Assembly: GCF_964340395.1 (NCBI RefSeq)
Contig: NC_135565.1
Location: 507,001 to 571,000 of the forward strand
Length of the DNA: 64,000 nucleotides
From: Glandiceps talaboti
Taxonomy: Eukaryota > Hemichordata > Enteropneusta > Spengelidae
Direction of reading: 5' to 3'
This document shows positions 25,701 through 39,100 of the stretch, in pieces. Numbering within the stretch: the first letter of the stretch is position 1; each line of letters starts with the position of its first letter. Made by a program: the position numbers and the translations under genes. The notes beneath the pieces are model-generated. The model was not told where the DNA came from and made no database searches. It saw only the letters and a program-made list of their open reading frames with translations.

Positions 25701-28700
25701 TCTATTACAGTCTAGTATTGATGTAGTATATTCTGACAGTCTTCATATCTATCACAGTCTAGTATTGATGTAGTATATTCTGACAGTCTTCATATCTATT
25801 ATAGTCTAGTATTGATGTAGTATATTCTGACAGTCTTCATATCTATTATAGTCTAGTATTGATGTAGTATATTCTGACAGTCTTCATATCTATTACATTC
25901 TAGTATTGATGTAGTATATTCTGACAGTCTTCATATCTATCACAGTCTAGTATTGATGTAGTATATTCTAACAGTCTTCATATCTATTATAGTCTAGTAT
26001 TGATATAGTATATTCTAACAGTCTTCATATCTATTATAGTCTAGTATTGATGTAGTATATTCTGACAGTCTTCATATCTATTATAGTCTAGTATTGATGT
26101 AGTATATTCTGACAGTCTTCATATCTATCACAGTCTAGTATTGATGTAGTATATTCTGACAGTCTTCATATCTATTATAGTCTAGTATTGATGTAGTATA
26201 TTCTAACAGTCTTCATATCTATTATAGTCTAGTATTGATATAGTATATTCTAACAGTCTTCATATCTATTATAGTCTAGTATTGATATAGTATATTCTGA
26301 CAGTCTTCATATCTATCACAGTCTAGTATTGATGTCATATATTCTGACAGTCTTCATATCTATTATAGTCTAGTATTGATGTAGTATATTCTAACAGTCT
26401 TCATATCTATTATAGTCTAGTATTGATATAGTATATTCTAACAGTCTTCATATCTATTATAGTCTAGTATTGATATAGTATATTCTGACAGTCTTCATAT
26501 CTATCACAGTCTAGTATTGATGTAGTATATTCTGACAGTCTTCATATCTATTATAGTCTAGTATTGATGTAGTATATTCTAACAGTCTTCATATCTATTA
26601 CAGTCTAGTATTGATATAGTATATTCTGACAGTCTTCATATCTATTATAGTTTAGTATTGATGTAGTATATTCTGACAGTCTTCATATCTATTATAGTCT
26701 AGTATTGATGTAGTATATTCTGACAGTCTTCATATCTATCACAGTCTAGTATTGATATAGTATATTCTGACAGTCTTCATATCTATCACAGTCTAGTATT
26801 GATGTAGTATATTCTGACAGTCTTCATATCTATTATAGTCTAGTATTGATGTAGTATATTCTGACAGTCTTCATATCTATCACAGTCTAGTATTGATGTA
26901 GTATATTCTGACAGTCTTCATATCTATCACAGTCTAGTATTGATATAGTATATTCTGACAGTCTTCATATCTATCACAGTCTAGTATTGATGTAGTATAT
27001 TCTAACAGTCTTCATATCTATTATAGTCTAGTATTGATATAGTATATTCTGACAGTCTTCATATCTATCACAGTCTAGTATTGATGTAGTATATTCTGAC
27101 AGTCTTCATATCTATCACAGTCTAGTATTGATGTAGTATATTCTGACAGTCTTCATATCTATCACAGTCTAGTATTGATGTAGTATATTCTGACCGTCTT
27201 CATATCTATTATAGTTTAGTATTGATATAGTATATTCTGACAGTCTTCATATCTATTATAGTCTAGTATTGATGTAGTATATTCTGACAGTCTTCATATC
27301 TATTACATTCTAGTATTGATGTAGTATATTCTGACAGTCTTCATATCTATTATAGTCTAGTATTGATGTAGTATATTCTAACAGTCTTCATATCTATTAT
27401 AGTCTAGTATTGATGTAGTATATTCTGACAGTCTTCATATCTATTATAGTTTAGTATTGATGTAGTATATTCTGACAGTCTTCATATCTATTATAGTCTA
27501 GTATTGATGTAGTATATTCTGACAGTCTTCATATCTATCACAGTCTAGTATTGATATAGTATATTCTAACAGTCTTCATATCTATCATAGTCTAGTATTG
27601 ATATAGTATATTCTGACAGTCTTCATATCTATCACAGTCTAGTATTGATGTAGTATATTGTCACAGTCTTCATATCTATTACAGTCTAGTATTGATGTAG
27701 TATATTCTGACAGTCTTCATATCTATTATAGTCTAGTATTGATATAGTATATTCTGACAGTCTTCATATCTATCACAGTCTAGTATTGATGTAGTATATT
27801 GTCACAGTCTTCATATCTATTACAGTCTAGTATTGATGTAGTATATTCTGACAGTCTTCATATCTATCATAGTCTAGTATTGATATAGTATATTTTGACA
27901 GTCTTCATATCTATCACAGTCTAGTATTGATGTAGTATATTGTCACAGTCTTCATATCTATTACAGTCTAGTATTGATGTAGTATATTCTGACAGTCTTC
28001 ATATCTATTACAGTCTAGTATTGATATAGTATATTCTGACAGTCTTCATATCTATTATAGTCTAGAATTGATGTAGTATATTCTGACAGTCTTCATATCT
28101 ATCATAGTCTAGTATTGATATAGTATATTCTGACAGTCTTCATATCTATTACAGTCTAGTATTGATGTAGTATATTCTGACAGTCTTCATATCTATCACA
28201 GTCTAGTATTGATGTAGTATATTCTGACAGTCTTCATATCTATTATAGTCTAGTATTGATGTAGTATATTCTGACAGTCTTCATATCTATTACAGTCTAG
28301 TATTGATATAGTATATTCTGACAGTCTTCATATCTATTATAGTTTAGTATTGATGTAGTATATTCTGACAGTCTTCATATCTATTACAGTCTAGTATTGA
28401 TGTAGTATATTCTGACAGTCTTCATATCTATTACAGTCTAGTATTGATGTAGTATGTTCTGACAGTCTTCATATCTATCACAGTCTAGTATTGATGTAGT
28501 ATATTCTGACAGTCTTCATATCTATTACAGTCTAGTATTGATGTAGTATATTCTGACAGTCTTCATATCTATTATAGTCTAGTATTGATATAGTATATTC
28601 TGACAGTCTTCATATCTATCACAGTCTAGTATTGATATAGTATATTCTGACAGTCTTCATATCTATCACAGTCTAGTATTGATATAGTATATTCTGACAG

Positions 28701-31700
28701 TCTTCATATCTATTATAGTTTAGTATTGATGTAGTATATTCTGACAGTCTTCATATCTATCACAGTCTAGTATTGATATAGTATATTCTGACAGTCTTCA
28801 TATCTTTTACAGTCTAGTATTGATGTAGTATATTCTGACAGTCTTCATATCTATCACCGTCTAGTATTCATGTAGTATATTCTGACAGTCTTCATATCTA
28901 TCACAGTCTAGTATTGATATAGTATATTCTGACAGTCTTCATATCTATTACAGTCTAGTATTGATGTAGTATATTCTGACAGTCTTCATATCTATTATAG
29001 TCTAGTATTGATGTAGTATATTCTGACCGTCTTCATATCTATTACAGTCTAGTATTGATGTAGTATATTCTGACAGTCTTCATATCTATTATAGTCTAGT
29101 ATTGATGTAGTATATTCTGACAGTCTTCATATCTATTACAGTCTAGTATTGATATAGTATATTCTGACAGTCTTCATATCTATTATAGTCTAGTATTGAT
29201 ATAGTATATTCTGACAGTCTTCATATCTATCATAGTCTAGTATTGATGTAGTATATTCTGACAGTCTTCATATTTATTATAGTCTAGTATTGATGTAGTA
29301 TATTCTGACAGTCTTCATATCTATCATAGTCTAGTATTGATATAGTATATTCTGACCGTCTTCATATTTATTATAGTCTAGTATTGATGTAGTATATTCT
29401 GACAGTCTTCATATCTATCACAGTCTAGTATTGATGTAGTATATTCTGACAGTCTTCATATCTATCACAGTCTAGTATTGATGTAGTATATTCTGACAGT
29501 CTTCATATCTATCACAGTCTAGTATTGATGTAGTATATTCTGACAGTCTTCATATCTATTACATTCTAGTATTGATGTAGTATATTCTGACCGTCTTCAT
29601 ATCTATTATAGTCTAGTATTGATGTAGTATATTCTGACAGTCTTCATATCTATTACATTCTAGTATTGATGTAGTATATTCTGACAGTCTTCATATCTAT
29701 CACAGTCTAGTATTGATATAGTATATTCTGACCGTCTTCATATCTATCACAGTCTAGTATTGATGTAGTATATTCTGACAGTCTTCATATCTATTATAGT
29801 CTAGTATTGATGTAGTATATTCTGACAGTCTTCATATCTATTACAGTCTAGTATTGATATAGTATATTCTGACAGTCTTCATATCTATCACAGTCTACAA
29901 GTATTGATGTAGTATATTCTGACAGTCTTCATATCTATTACATTCTAGTATTGATGTAGTATATTCTGACCGTCTTCATATCTATTATAGTCTAGTATTG
30001 ATGTAGTATATTCTGACAGTCTTCATATCTATTATAGTCTAGTATTGATGTAGTATATTCTGACAGTCTTCATATCTATCAAAGTCTAGTATTGATGTAG
30101 TATATTCTGACAGTCTTCATATCTATTACAGTCTAGTATTGATATAGTATATTCTGACAGTCTTCATATCTATTATAGTCTAGTATTGATGTAGTATATT
30201 CTGACAGTCTTCATATCTATCAAAGTCTAGTATTGATATAGTATATTCTGACAGTCTTCATATCTATTATAGTCTAGTATTGATGTAGTATATTCTGACA
30301 GTCTTCATATCTATTACAGTCTAGTATTGATATAGTATATTCTGACAGTCTTCATATCTATTACAGTCTAGTATTGATGTAGTATATTCTGACAGTCTTC
30401 ATATCTATTATAGTCTAGTATTGATATAGTATATTCTGACAGTCTTCATATCTATCACAGTCTAGTATTGATATAGTATATTCTGACAGTCTTCATATCT
30501 ATTATAGTCTAGTATTGATATAGTATATTCTGACAGTCTTCATATCTATCAAAGTCTAGTATTGATGTAGTATATTCTGACAGTCTTCATATCTATTACA
30601 GTCTAGTATTGATATAGTATATTCTGACAGTCTTCATATCTATTATAGTCTAGTATTGATGTAGTATATTCTGACAGTCTTCATATCTATCACAGTCTAG
30701 TATTGATATAGTATATTCTGACAGTCTTCATATCTATTACAGTCTAGTATTGATGTAGTATATTCTGACAGTCTTCATATCTATCACCGTCTAGTATTCA
30801 TGTAGTATATTCTGACAGTCTTCATATCTATCACAGTCTAGTATTGATATAGTATATTCTGACAGTCTTCATATCTATTACAGTCTAGTATTGATGTAGT
30901 ATATTCTGACAGTCTTCATATCTATTATAGTCTAGTATTGATGTAGTATATTCTGACAGTCTTCATATCTATTATAGTCTAGTATTGATGTAGTATATTC
31001 TGACAGTCTTCATATCTATTACAGTCTAGTATTGATATAGTATATTCTGACAGTCTTCATATCTATCACAGTCTAGTATTGATGTAGTATATTCTGACAG
31101 TCTTCATATCTATTATAGTCTAGTATTGATGTAGTATATTCTGACAGTCTTCATATCTATTATAGTCTAGTATTGATATAGTATATTCTGACAGTCTTCA
31201 TATCTATTATAGTCTAGTATTGATATAGTATATTCTGACAGTCTTCATATCTATCATAGTCTAGTATTGATGTAGTATATTCTGACAGTTCATATTTATT
31301 ATAGTCTAGTATTGATGTAGTATATTCTGACAGTCTTCATATCTATCATAGTCTAGTATTGATATAGTATATTCTGACCGTCTTCATATTTATTATAGTC
31401 TAGTATTGATGTAGTATATTCTGACAGTCTTCATATCTATCACAGTCTAGTATTGATGTAGTATATTCTGACAGTCTTCATATCTATCACAATCTAGTAT
31501 TGATGTAGTATATTCTGACAGTCTTCATATCTATCACAGTCTAGTATTGATGTAGTATATTCTGACAGTCTTCATATCTATTACATTCTAGTATTGATGT
31601 AGTATATTCTGACCGTCTTCATATCTATTATAGTCTAGTATTGATGTAGTATATTCTGACAGTCTTCATATCTATTACATTCTAGTATTGATGTAGTATA

Positions 31701-34700
31701 TTCTGACAGTCTTCATATCTATCACAGTCTAGTATTGATATAGTATATTCTGACCGTCTTCATATCTATCACAGTCTAGTATTGATGTAGTATATTCTGA
31801 CAGTCTTCATATCTATTATAGTCTAGTATTGATGTAGTATATTCTGACAGTCTTCATATCTATTACAGTCTAGTATTGATATAGTATATTCTGACAGTCT
31901 TCATATCTATCACAGTCTACAAGTATTGATGTAGTATATTCTGACAGTCTTCATATCTATTACATTCTAGTATTGATGTAGTATATTCTGACCGTCTTCA
32001 TATCTATTATAGTCTAGTATTGATGTAGTATATTCTGACAGTCTTCATATCTATTATAGTCTAGTATTGATGTAGTATATTCTGACAGTCTTCATATCTA
32101 TCAAAGTCTAGTATTGATGTAGTATATTCTGACAGTCTTCATATCTATTACAGTCTAGTATTGATATAGTATATTCTGACAGTCTTCATATCTATTATAG
32201 TCTAGTATTGATGTAGTATATTCTGACAGTCTTCATATCTATCAAAGTCTAGTATTGATATAGTATATTCTGACAGTCTTCATATCTATTATAGTCTAGT
32301 ATTGATGTAGTATATTCTGACAGTCTTCATATCTATTATAGTCTAGTATTGATATAGTATATTCTGACAGTCTTCATATCTATCACAGTCTAGTATTGAT
32401 ATAGTATATTCTGACAGTCTTCATATCTATTATAGTCTAGTATTGATATAGTATATTCTGACAGTCTTCATATCTATCAAAGTCTAGTATTGATGTAGTA
32501 TATTCTGACAGTCTTCATATCTATTACAGTCTAGTATTGATATAGTATATTCTGACAGTCTTCATATCTATTATAGTCTAGTATTGATGTAGTATATTCT
32601 GACAGTCTTCATATCTATCACAGTCTAGTATTGATATAGTATATTCTGACAGTCTTCATATCTATTACAGTCTAGTATTGATATAGTATATTCTGACAGT
32701 CTTCATATCTATTATAGTCTAGTATTGATGTAGTATATTCTGACAGTCTTCATATCTATCACAGTCTAGTATTGATATAGTATATTCTGACCGTCTTCAT
32801 ATCTATTACATTCTAGTATTGATGTAGTATATTCTGACAGTCTTCATATCTATTACAGTCTAGTATTGATGTAGTATATTCTGACAGTCTTCATATCTAT
32901 TACATTCTAGTATTGATGTAGTATATTCTGACAGTCTTCATATCTATTATAGTCTAGTATTGATGTAGTATATTCTGACAGTCTTCATATCTATCACAGT
33001 CTAGTATTGATATAGTATATTCTGACAGTCTTCATATCTATTATAGTCTAGTATTGATGTATATTCTGACAGTCTTCATATCTATTATAGTCTAGTATTG
33101 ATGTAGTATATTCTGACAGTCTTCATATCTATCACAGTCTAGTATTGATGTAGTATATTCTGACAGTCTTCATATCTATTACATTCTAGTATTGATGTAG
33201 TATATTCTGACCGTCTTCATATCTATTATAGTCTAGTATTGATGTAATATATTCTGACAGTCTTCATATCTATTACAGTCTAGTATTGATGTAGTATATT
33301 CTGACAGTCTTCATATCTATTACATTCTAGTATTGATGTAGTATATTCTGACAGTCTTCATATCTATTATAGTCTAGTATTGATATAGTATATTCTGACC
33401 GTCTTCATATCTATCACAGTCTAGTATTGATGTAGTATATTCTGACAGTCTTCATATCTATTATAGTCTAGTATTGATGTAGTATATTCTGACAGTCTTC
33501 ATATCTATTATAGTCTAGTATTGATGTAGTATATTCTGACAGTCTTCATATCTATCACAGTCTAGTATTGATGTAGTATATTCTCACAGTCTTCATATCT
33601 ATTACAGTCTAGTATTGATATAGTATATTCTGACCGTCTTCATATCTATTACATTCTAGTATTGATGTAGTATATTCTGACAGTCTTCATATCTATTATA
33701 GTCTAGTATTGATGTAGTATATTCTGACAGTCTTCATATCTATTATAGTCTAGTATTGATATAGTATATTCTGACAGTCTTCATATCTATTACATTCTAG
33801 TATTGATGTAGTATATTCTGACAGTCTTCATATCTATTATAGTCTAGTATTGATATAGTATATTCTGACCGTCTTCATATCTATTACATTCTAGTATTGA
33901 TGTAGTATATTCTGACAGTCTTCATATCTATTATAGTCTAGTATTGATGTAGTATATTCTGACAGTCTTCATATCTATTATAGTCTAGTATTGATATAGT
34001 ATATTCTGACAGTCTTCATATCTATTACATTCTAGTATTGATGTAGTATATTCTGACAGTCTTCATATCTATTATAGTCTAGTATTGATGTAGTATATTC
34101 TGACAGTCTTCATATCTATTACAGTCTAGTATTGATATAGTATATTCTGACAGTCTTCATATCTATTATAGTCTAGTATTGATGTAGTATATTCTGACAG
34201 TCTTCATATCTATCACATTCTAGTATTGATATAGTATATTCTGACAGTCTTCATATCTATCACAGTCTAGTATTGATATAGTATATTCTGACAGTCTTCA
34301 TATCTATTACAGTCTAGTATTGATGTAGTATATTCTGACAGTCTTCATATCTATTATAGTCTAGTATTGATATAGTATATTCTGACAGTCTTCATATCTA
34401 TTATAGTCTAGTATTGATGTAGTATATTCTGACAGTCTTCATATCTATCACAGTCTAGTATTGATGTAGTATATTCTGACAGTCTTCATATCTATTATAG
34501 TCTAGTATTGATGTAGTATATTCTGACAGTCTTCATATCTATTACATTCTAGTATTGATATAGTATATTCTGACAGTCTTCATATCTATCACAGTCTAGT
34601 ATTGATGTAGTATATTCTGACAGTCTTCATATCTATCACAGTCTAGTATTGATATAGTATATTCTGACAGTCTTCATATCTATTATAGTCTAGTATTGAT

Positions 34701-36017
34701 GTAGTATATTCTGACAGTCTTCATATCTATTACAGTCTAGTATTGATATAGTATATTCTGACAGTCTTCATATCTATTACATTCTAGTATTGATGTAGTA
34801 TATTCTGACAGTCTTCATATCTATCACAGTCTACAAGTATTGATGTATTATATTCTGACAGTCTTCATATCTATTACATTCTAGTATTGATGTAGTATAT
34901 TCTGACAGTCTTCATATCTATCACAGTCTAGTATTGATGTAGTATATTCTGACAGTCTTCATATCTATCACAGTCTAGTATTGATATAGTATATTCTAAC
35001 AGTCTTCATATCTATTATAGTCTAGTATTGATGTAGTATATTCTGACAGTCTTCATATCTATTATAGTCTAGTATTGATGTAGTATATTCTGACAGTCTT
35101 CATATCTATTATAGTCTAGTATTGATGTAGTATATTCTGACAGTCTTCATATCTATTACATTCTAGTATTGATGTAGTATATTGTCACAGTCTTCATATC
35201 TATTACATTCTAGTATTGATGTAGTATATTGTCACAGTCTTCATATCTATTATAGTCTAGTATTGATATAGTATATTCTGACAGTCTTCATATCTATTAT
35301 AGTCTAGTATTGATGTAGTATATTCTGACAGTCTTCATATCTATTACAGTCTAGTATTGATGTAGTATATTCTGACAGTCTTCATATCTATTACAGTCTA
35401 GTATTGATATAGTATATTCTGACAGTCTTCATATCTATTACAGTCTAGTATTGATGTAGTATATTCTGACAGTCTTCATATCTATTACAGTCTAGTATTG
35501 ATGTAGTATATTCTAACAGTCTTCATATCTATTATAGTCTAGTATTGATGTAGTATATTCTGACAGTCTTCATATCTATTATAGTCTAGTATTGATGTAG
35601 TATATTCTGACAGTCTTCATATCTATCACAGTCTAGTATTGATATAGTATATTCTGACCGTCTTCATATCTATCACAGTCTAGTATTGATGTAATATATT
35701 CTGACTGTCTTCATATCTATCACAGTCTAGTATTGATATAGTATATTCTGACAGTCTTCATATCTATTATAGTTTAGTATTGATGTAGTATATTCTGACA
35801 GTCTTCATATCTATCACATTCTAGTATTGATGTAGTATATTCTGACCGTCTTAATATCTATTATAGTCTAGTATTGATGTAGTATATTCTGACAGTCTTC
35901 ATATCTATCACAGTCTAGTATTGATATAGTATATTCTGACAGTCTTCATATCTATCACAGTCTAGTATTGATGTAGTATATTCTGACAGTCTTCATATCT
36001 ATCACAGTCTAGTAGTG
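22761..36017. repeat. 47-bp array with acceptor-like junction in each unit
   Basis: This is the largest array, about 13.3 kb and roughly 280 copies of a 47-bp unit. A unit reads GTAGTATATTCTGACAGTCT, then TCATATCTATTACAG, then TCTAGTATTGAT. The common variants are few: GATGTAG or GATATAG, and TTACAG, TCACAG or TTATAG. In many units TCATATCTATTACAG followed by TCTAG looks like a pyrimidine-containing 3' splice site. Rare marker variants (CTACAAG at about 29897, 31919 and 34832; CACCGTCTAGTATTCATG at 28855 and 30785) show internal block duplications of about 2 kb. Confidence 0.97.
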
Positions 36018-36131
36018 ATTTTAAATACACAAAACAAGAATTCCCTGATAGTTTAAAATTACTAAAACGGAAGGGTGTATACCCTATAACTATATGGATT
36101 TCACCGAAAAATTCAATGACGTTAATCTTCT
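36018..36131 (+). other. Short unique spacer between two arrays
   Basis: About 110 bp of unique sequence separates the 47-bp and 29-bp arrays. Nothing recognisable was seen in it. Confidence 0.75.
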
Positions 36132-39100
36132 TCTTTCATATTGCTAGTTAACACTGCTCTACTTTCATATTGCTAGTTAACATTACTCTACTTTCATATT
36201 GCTAGTTAACATTACTCTACTTTCATATTGCTAGTTAACACTGCTCTACTTTGATATTGCTAGTTAACATTACTCTACTTTCATATTGCTAGTTAACACT
36301 ACTCTACTTTCATATTGCTAATTAACATTACTTTACTTTCATATTGCTAGTTAACATTACTCTACTTTCATATTGCTAATTAACACTACTCTACTTTCAT
36401 ATTGCTAGTTAACATTACTCTACTTTCATATTGCTAATTAACACTACTCTACTTTCATATTGCTAGTTAACATTACTCTGCTTTCATATTGCTAGTTAAC
36501 ACTACTCTACTTTCTTATTGCTAGTTAACATTACTCTACTTTCATATTGCTAGTTAACACTACTCTACTTTCATATTGCTAATTAACACTACTCTACTTT
36601 CATATTGCTAGTTAACACTACTCTACTTTCATATTGCTAGTTAACATTACTCTACTTTGATATTGCTAGTTAACACTACTCTACTTTCATATTGCTAGTT
36701 AACATTACTCTACTTTCATATTGCTAGTTAACATTACTCTGCTTTCATATTGCTAGTTAACACTACTCTACTTTCATATTGCTAGTTAACATTACTCTAC
36801 TTTCATATTGCTAGTTAACACTACTCTACTTTCATATTGCTAATTAACACTACTCTACTTTCATATTGCTAGTTAACATTACTCTACTTTCATATTGCTA
36901 GTTAACACTACTCTACTTTCATATTGCTAGTTAACACTACTCTACTTTCATATTGCTAGTTAACACTGCTCTACTTTCATATTGCTAGTTAACATTACTC
37001 TACTTTCATATTGCTAGTTAACACTACTCTACTTTCATATTGCTAGTTAACATTACTCTACTTTCATATTGCTAGTTAACATTACTCTACTTTCATATTG
37101 CTAGTTAACACTACTCTACTTTCATATTGCTAGTTAACACTGCTCTACTTTCATATTGCTAGTTAACACTACTCTACTTTCATATTGCTAGTTAACATTA
37201 CTCTACTTTCATATTGCTAGTTAACATTACTCTACTTTCATATTGCTAGTTAACATTACTCTACTTTCATATTGCTAGTAAACACTGCTCTACTTTCATA
37301 TTGCTAGTTAACACTACTCTACTTTCATATTGCTAGTTAACACTGCTCTACTTTCATATTGCTAGTAAACACTGCTCTACTTTCATATTGCTAGTTAACA
37401 CTGCTCTACTTTCATATTGCTAGTTAACACTACTCTACTTTCATATTGCTAGTTAACACTGCTCTACTTTCATATTGCTAGTTAACACTACTCTACTTTC
37501 ATATTGCTAGTTAACACTACTCTACTTTCATATTGCTAGTTAACATTACTCTACTTTCATGTTACTAGTTAACATTACTCTACTTTCATATTGCTAGTTA
37601 ACACTACTCTACTTTCATATTGCTAGTTAACACTACTCTACTTTCATATTGCTAGTTAACATTACTCTACTTTCATATTGCTAGTTAACACTACTCTACT
37701 TTCATATTGCTAGTTAACATTACTCTACTTTCATATTGCTAGTTAACATTACTCTACTTTCATATTGCTAGTTAACACTACTCTACTTTCATACTAGTTA
37801 ACACTACTCTACTTTCATGTTGCTAGTTAACACTACTCTACTTTCATATTGCTAGTTAACACTACTCTACTTTCATATTGCTAGTTAACACTACTCTACT
37901 TTCATATTGCTAGTTAACATTACTCTACTTTCATATTGCTAGTTAACATTACTCTACTTTCATATTGCTAGTTAACACTACTCTACTTTCATATTGCTAG
38001 TTAACACTGCTCTTCTTTCATATTGCTAGTTAACATTACTTTCATATTGCTAGTTAACATTACTCTACTTTCATATTGCTAGTTAACACTACTCTACTTT
38101 CATATTGCTAATTAACACTACTCTACTTTCATATTGCTAGTTAACACTACTCTACTTTCATATTGCTAGTTAACACTGCTCTACTTTCATATTGCTAGTT
38201 AACACTGCTCTACTTTCATATTGCTAATTAACACTACTCTACTTTCATATTGCTAGTTAACACTACTCTACTTTCATATTGCTAGTTAACATTACTCTAC
38301 TTTCATATTGCTAGTTAACACTGCTCTACTTTCATATTGCTAGTTAACACTGCTCTACTTTCATATTGCTAGTTAACACTGCTCTACTTTCATATTGCTA
38401 GTTAACACTGCTCTACTTTCATATTGCTAGTTAACACTGCTCTACTTTCATATTGCTAATTAACACTACTCTACTTTCATATTGCTAGTTAACACTACTC
38501 TACTTTCATATTGCTAGTTAACATTACTCTACTTTCATATTGCTAGTTAACACTGCTCTACTTTCATATTGCTAGTTAACACTGCTCTACTTTCATATTG
38601 CTAGTTAACATTACTCTACTTTCATATTGCTAGTTAACATTACTCTACTTTCATATTGCTAGTTAACACTACTCTACTTTCATATTGCTAGTTAACATTA
38701 CTCTACTTTCATATTGCTAGTTAACACTGCTCTACTTTCATATTCAATTTAACACTGCTCTACTTTCATATTGCTAGTTAACACTGCTCTACTTTCATAT
38801 TGCTAGTTAACATTACTCTACTTTCATATTGCTAGTTAACATTACTCTACTTTCATATTGCTAGTTAACATTACTCTACTTTCATATTGCTAGTTAACAC
38901 TACTCTACTTTCATATTCAAGTTAACACTGCTCTACTTTCATATTGCTAGTTAACACTGCTCTACTTTCATATTGCTAGTTAATATTACTCTACTTTCAT
39001 ATTGCTAGTTAACATTACTCTACTTTCATATTGCTAGTTAACACTACTCTACTTTCATATTGCTAATTAACACTACTCTACTTTCATATTGCTAGTTAAT

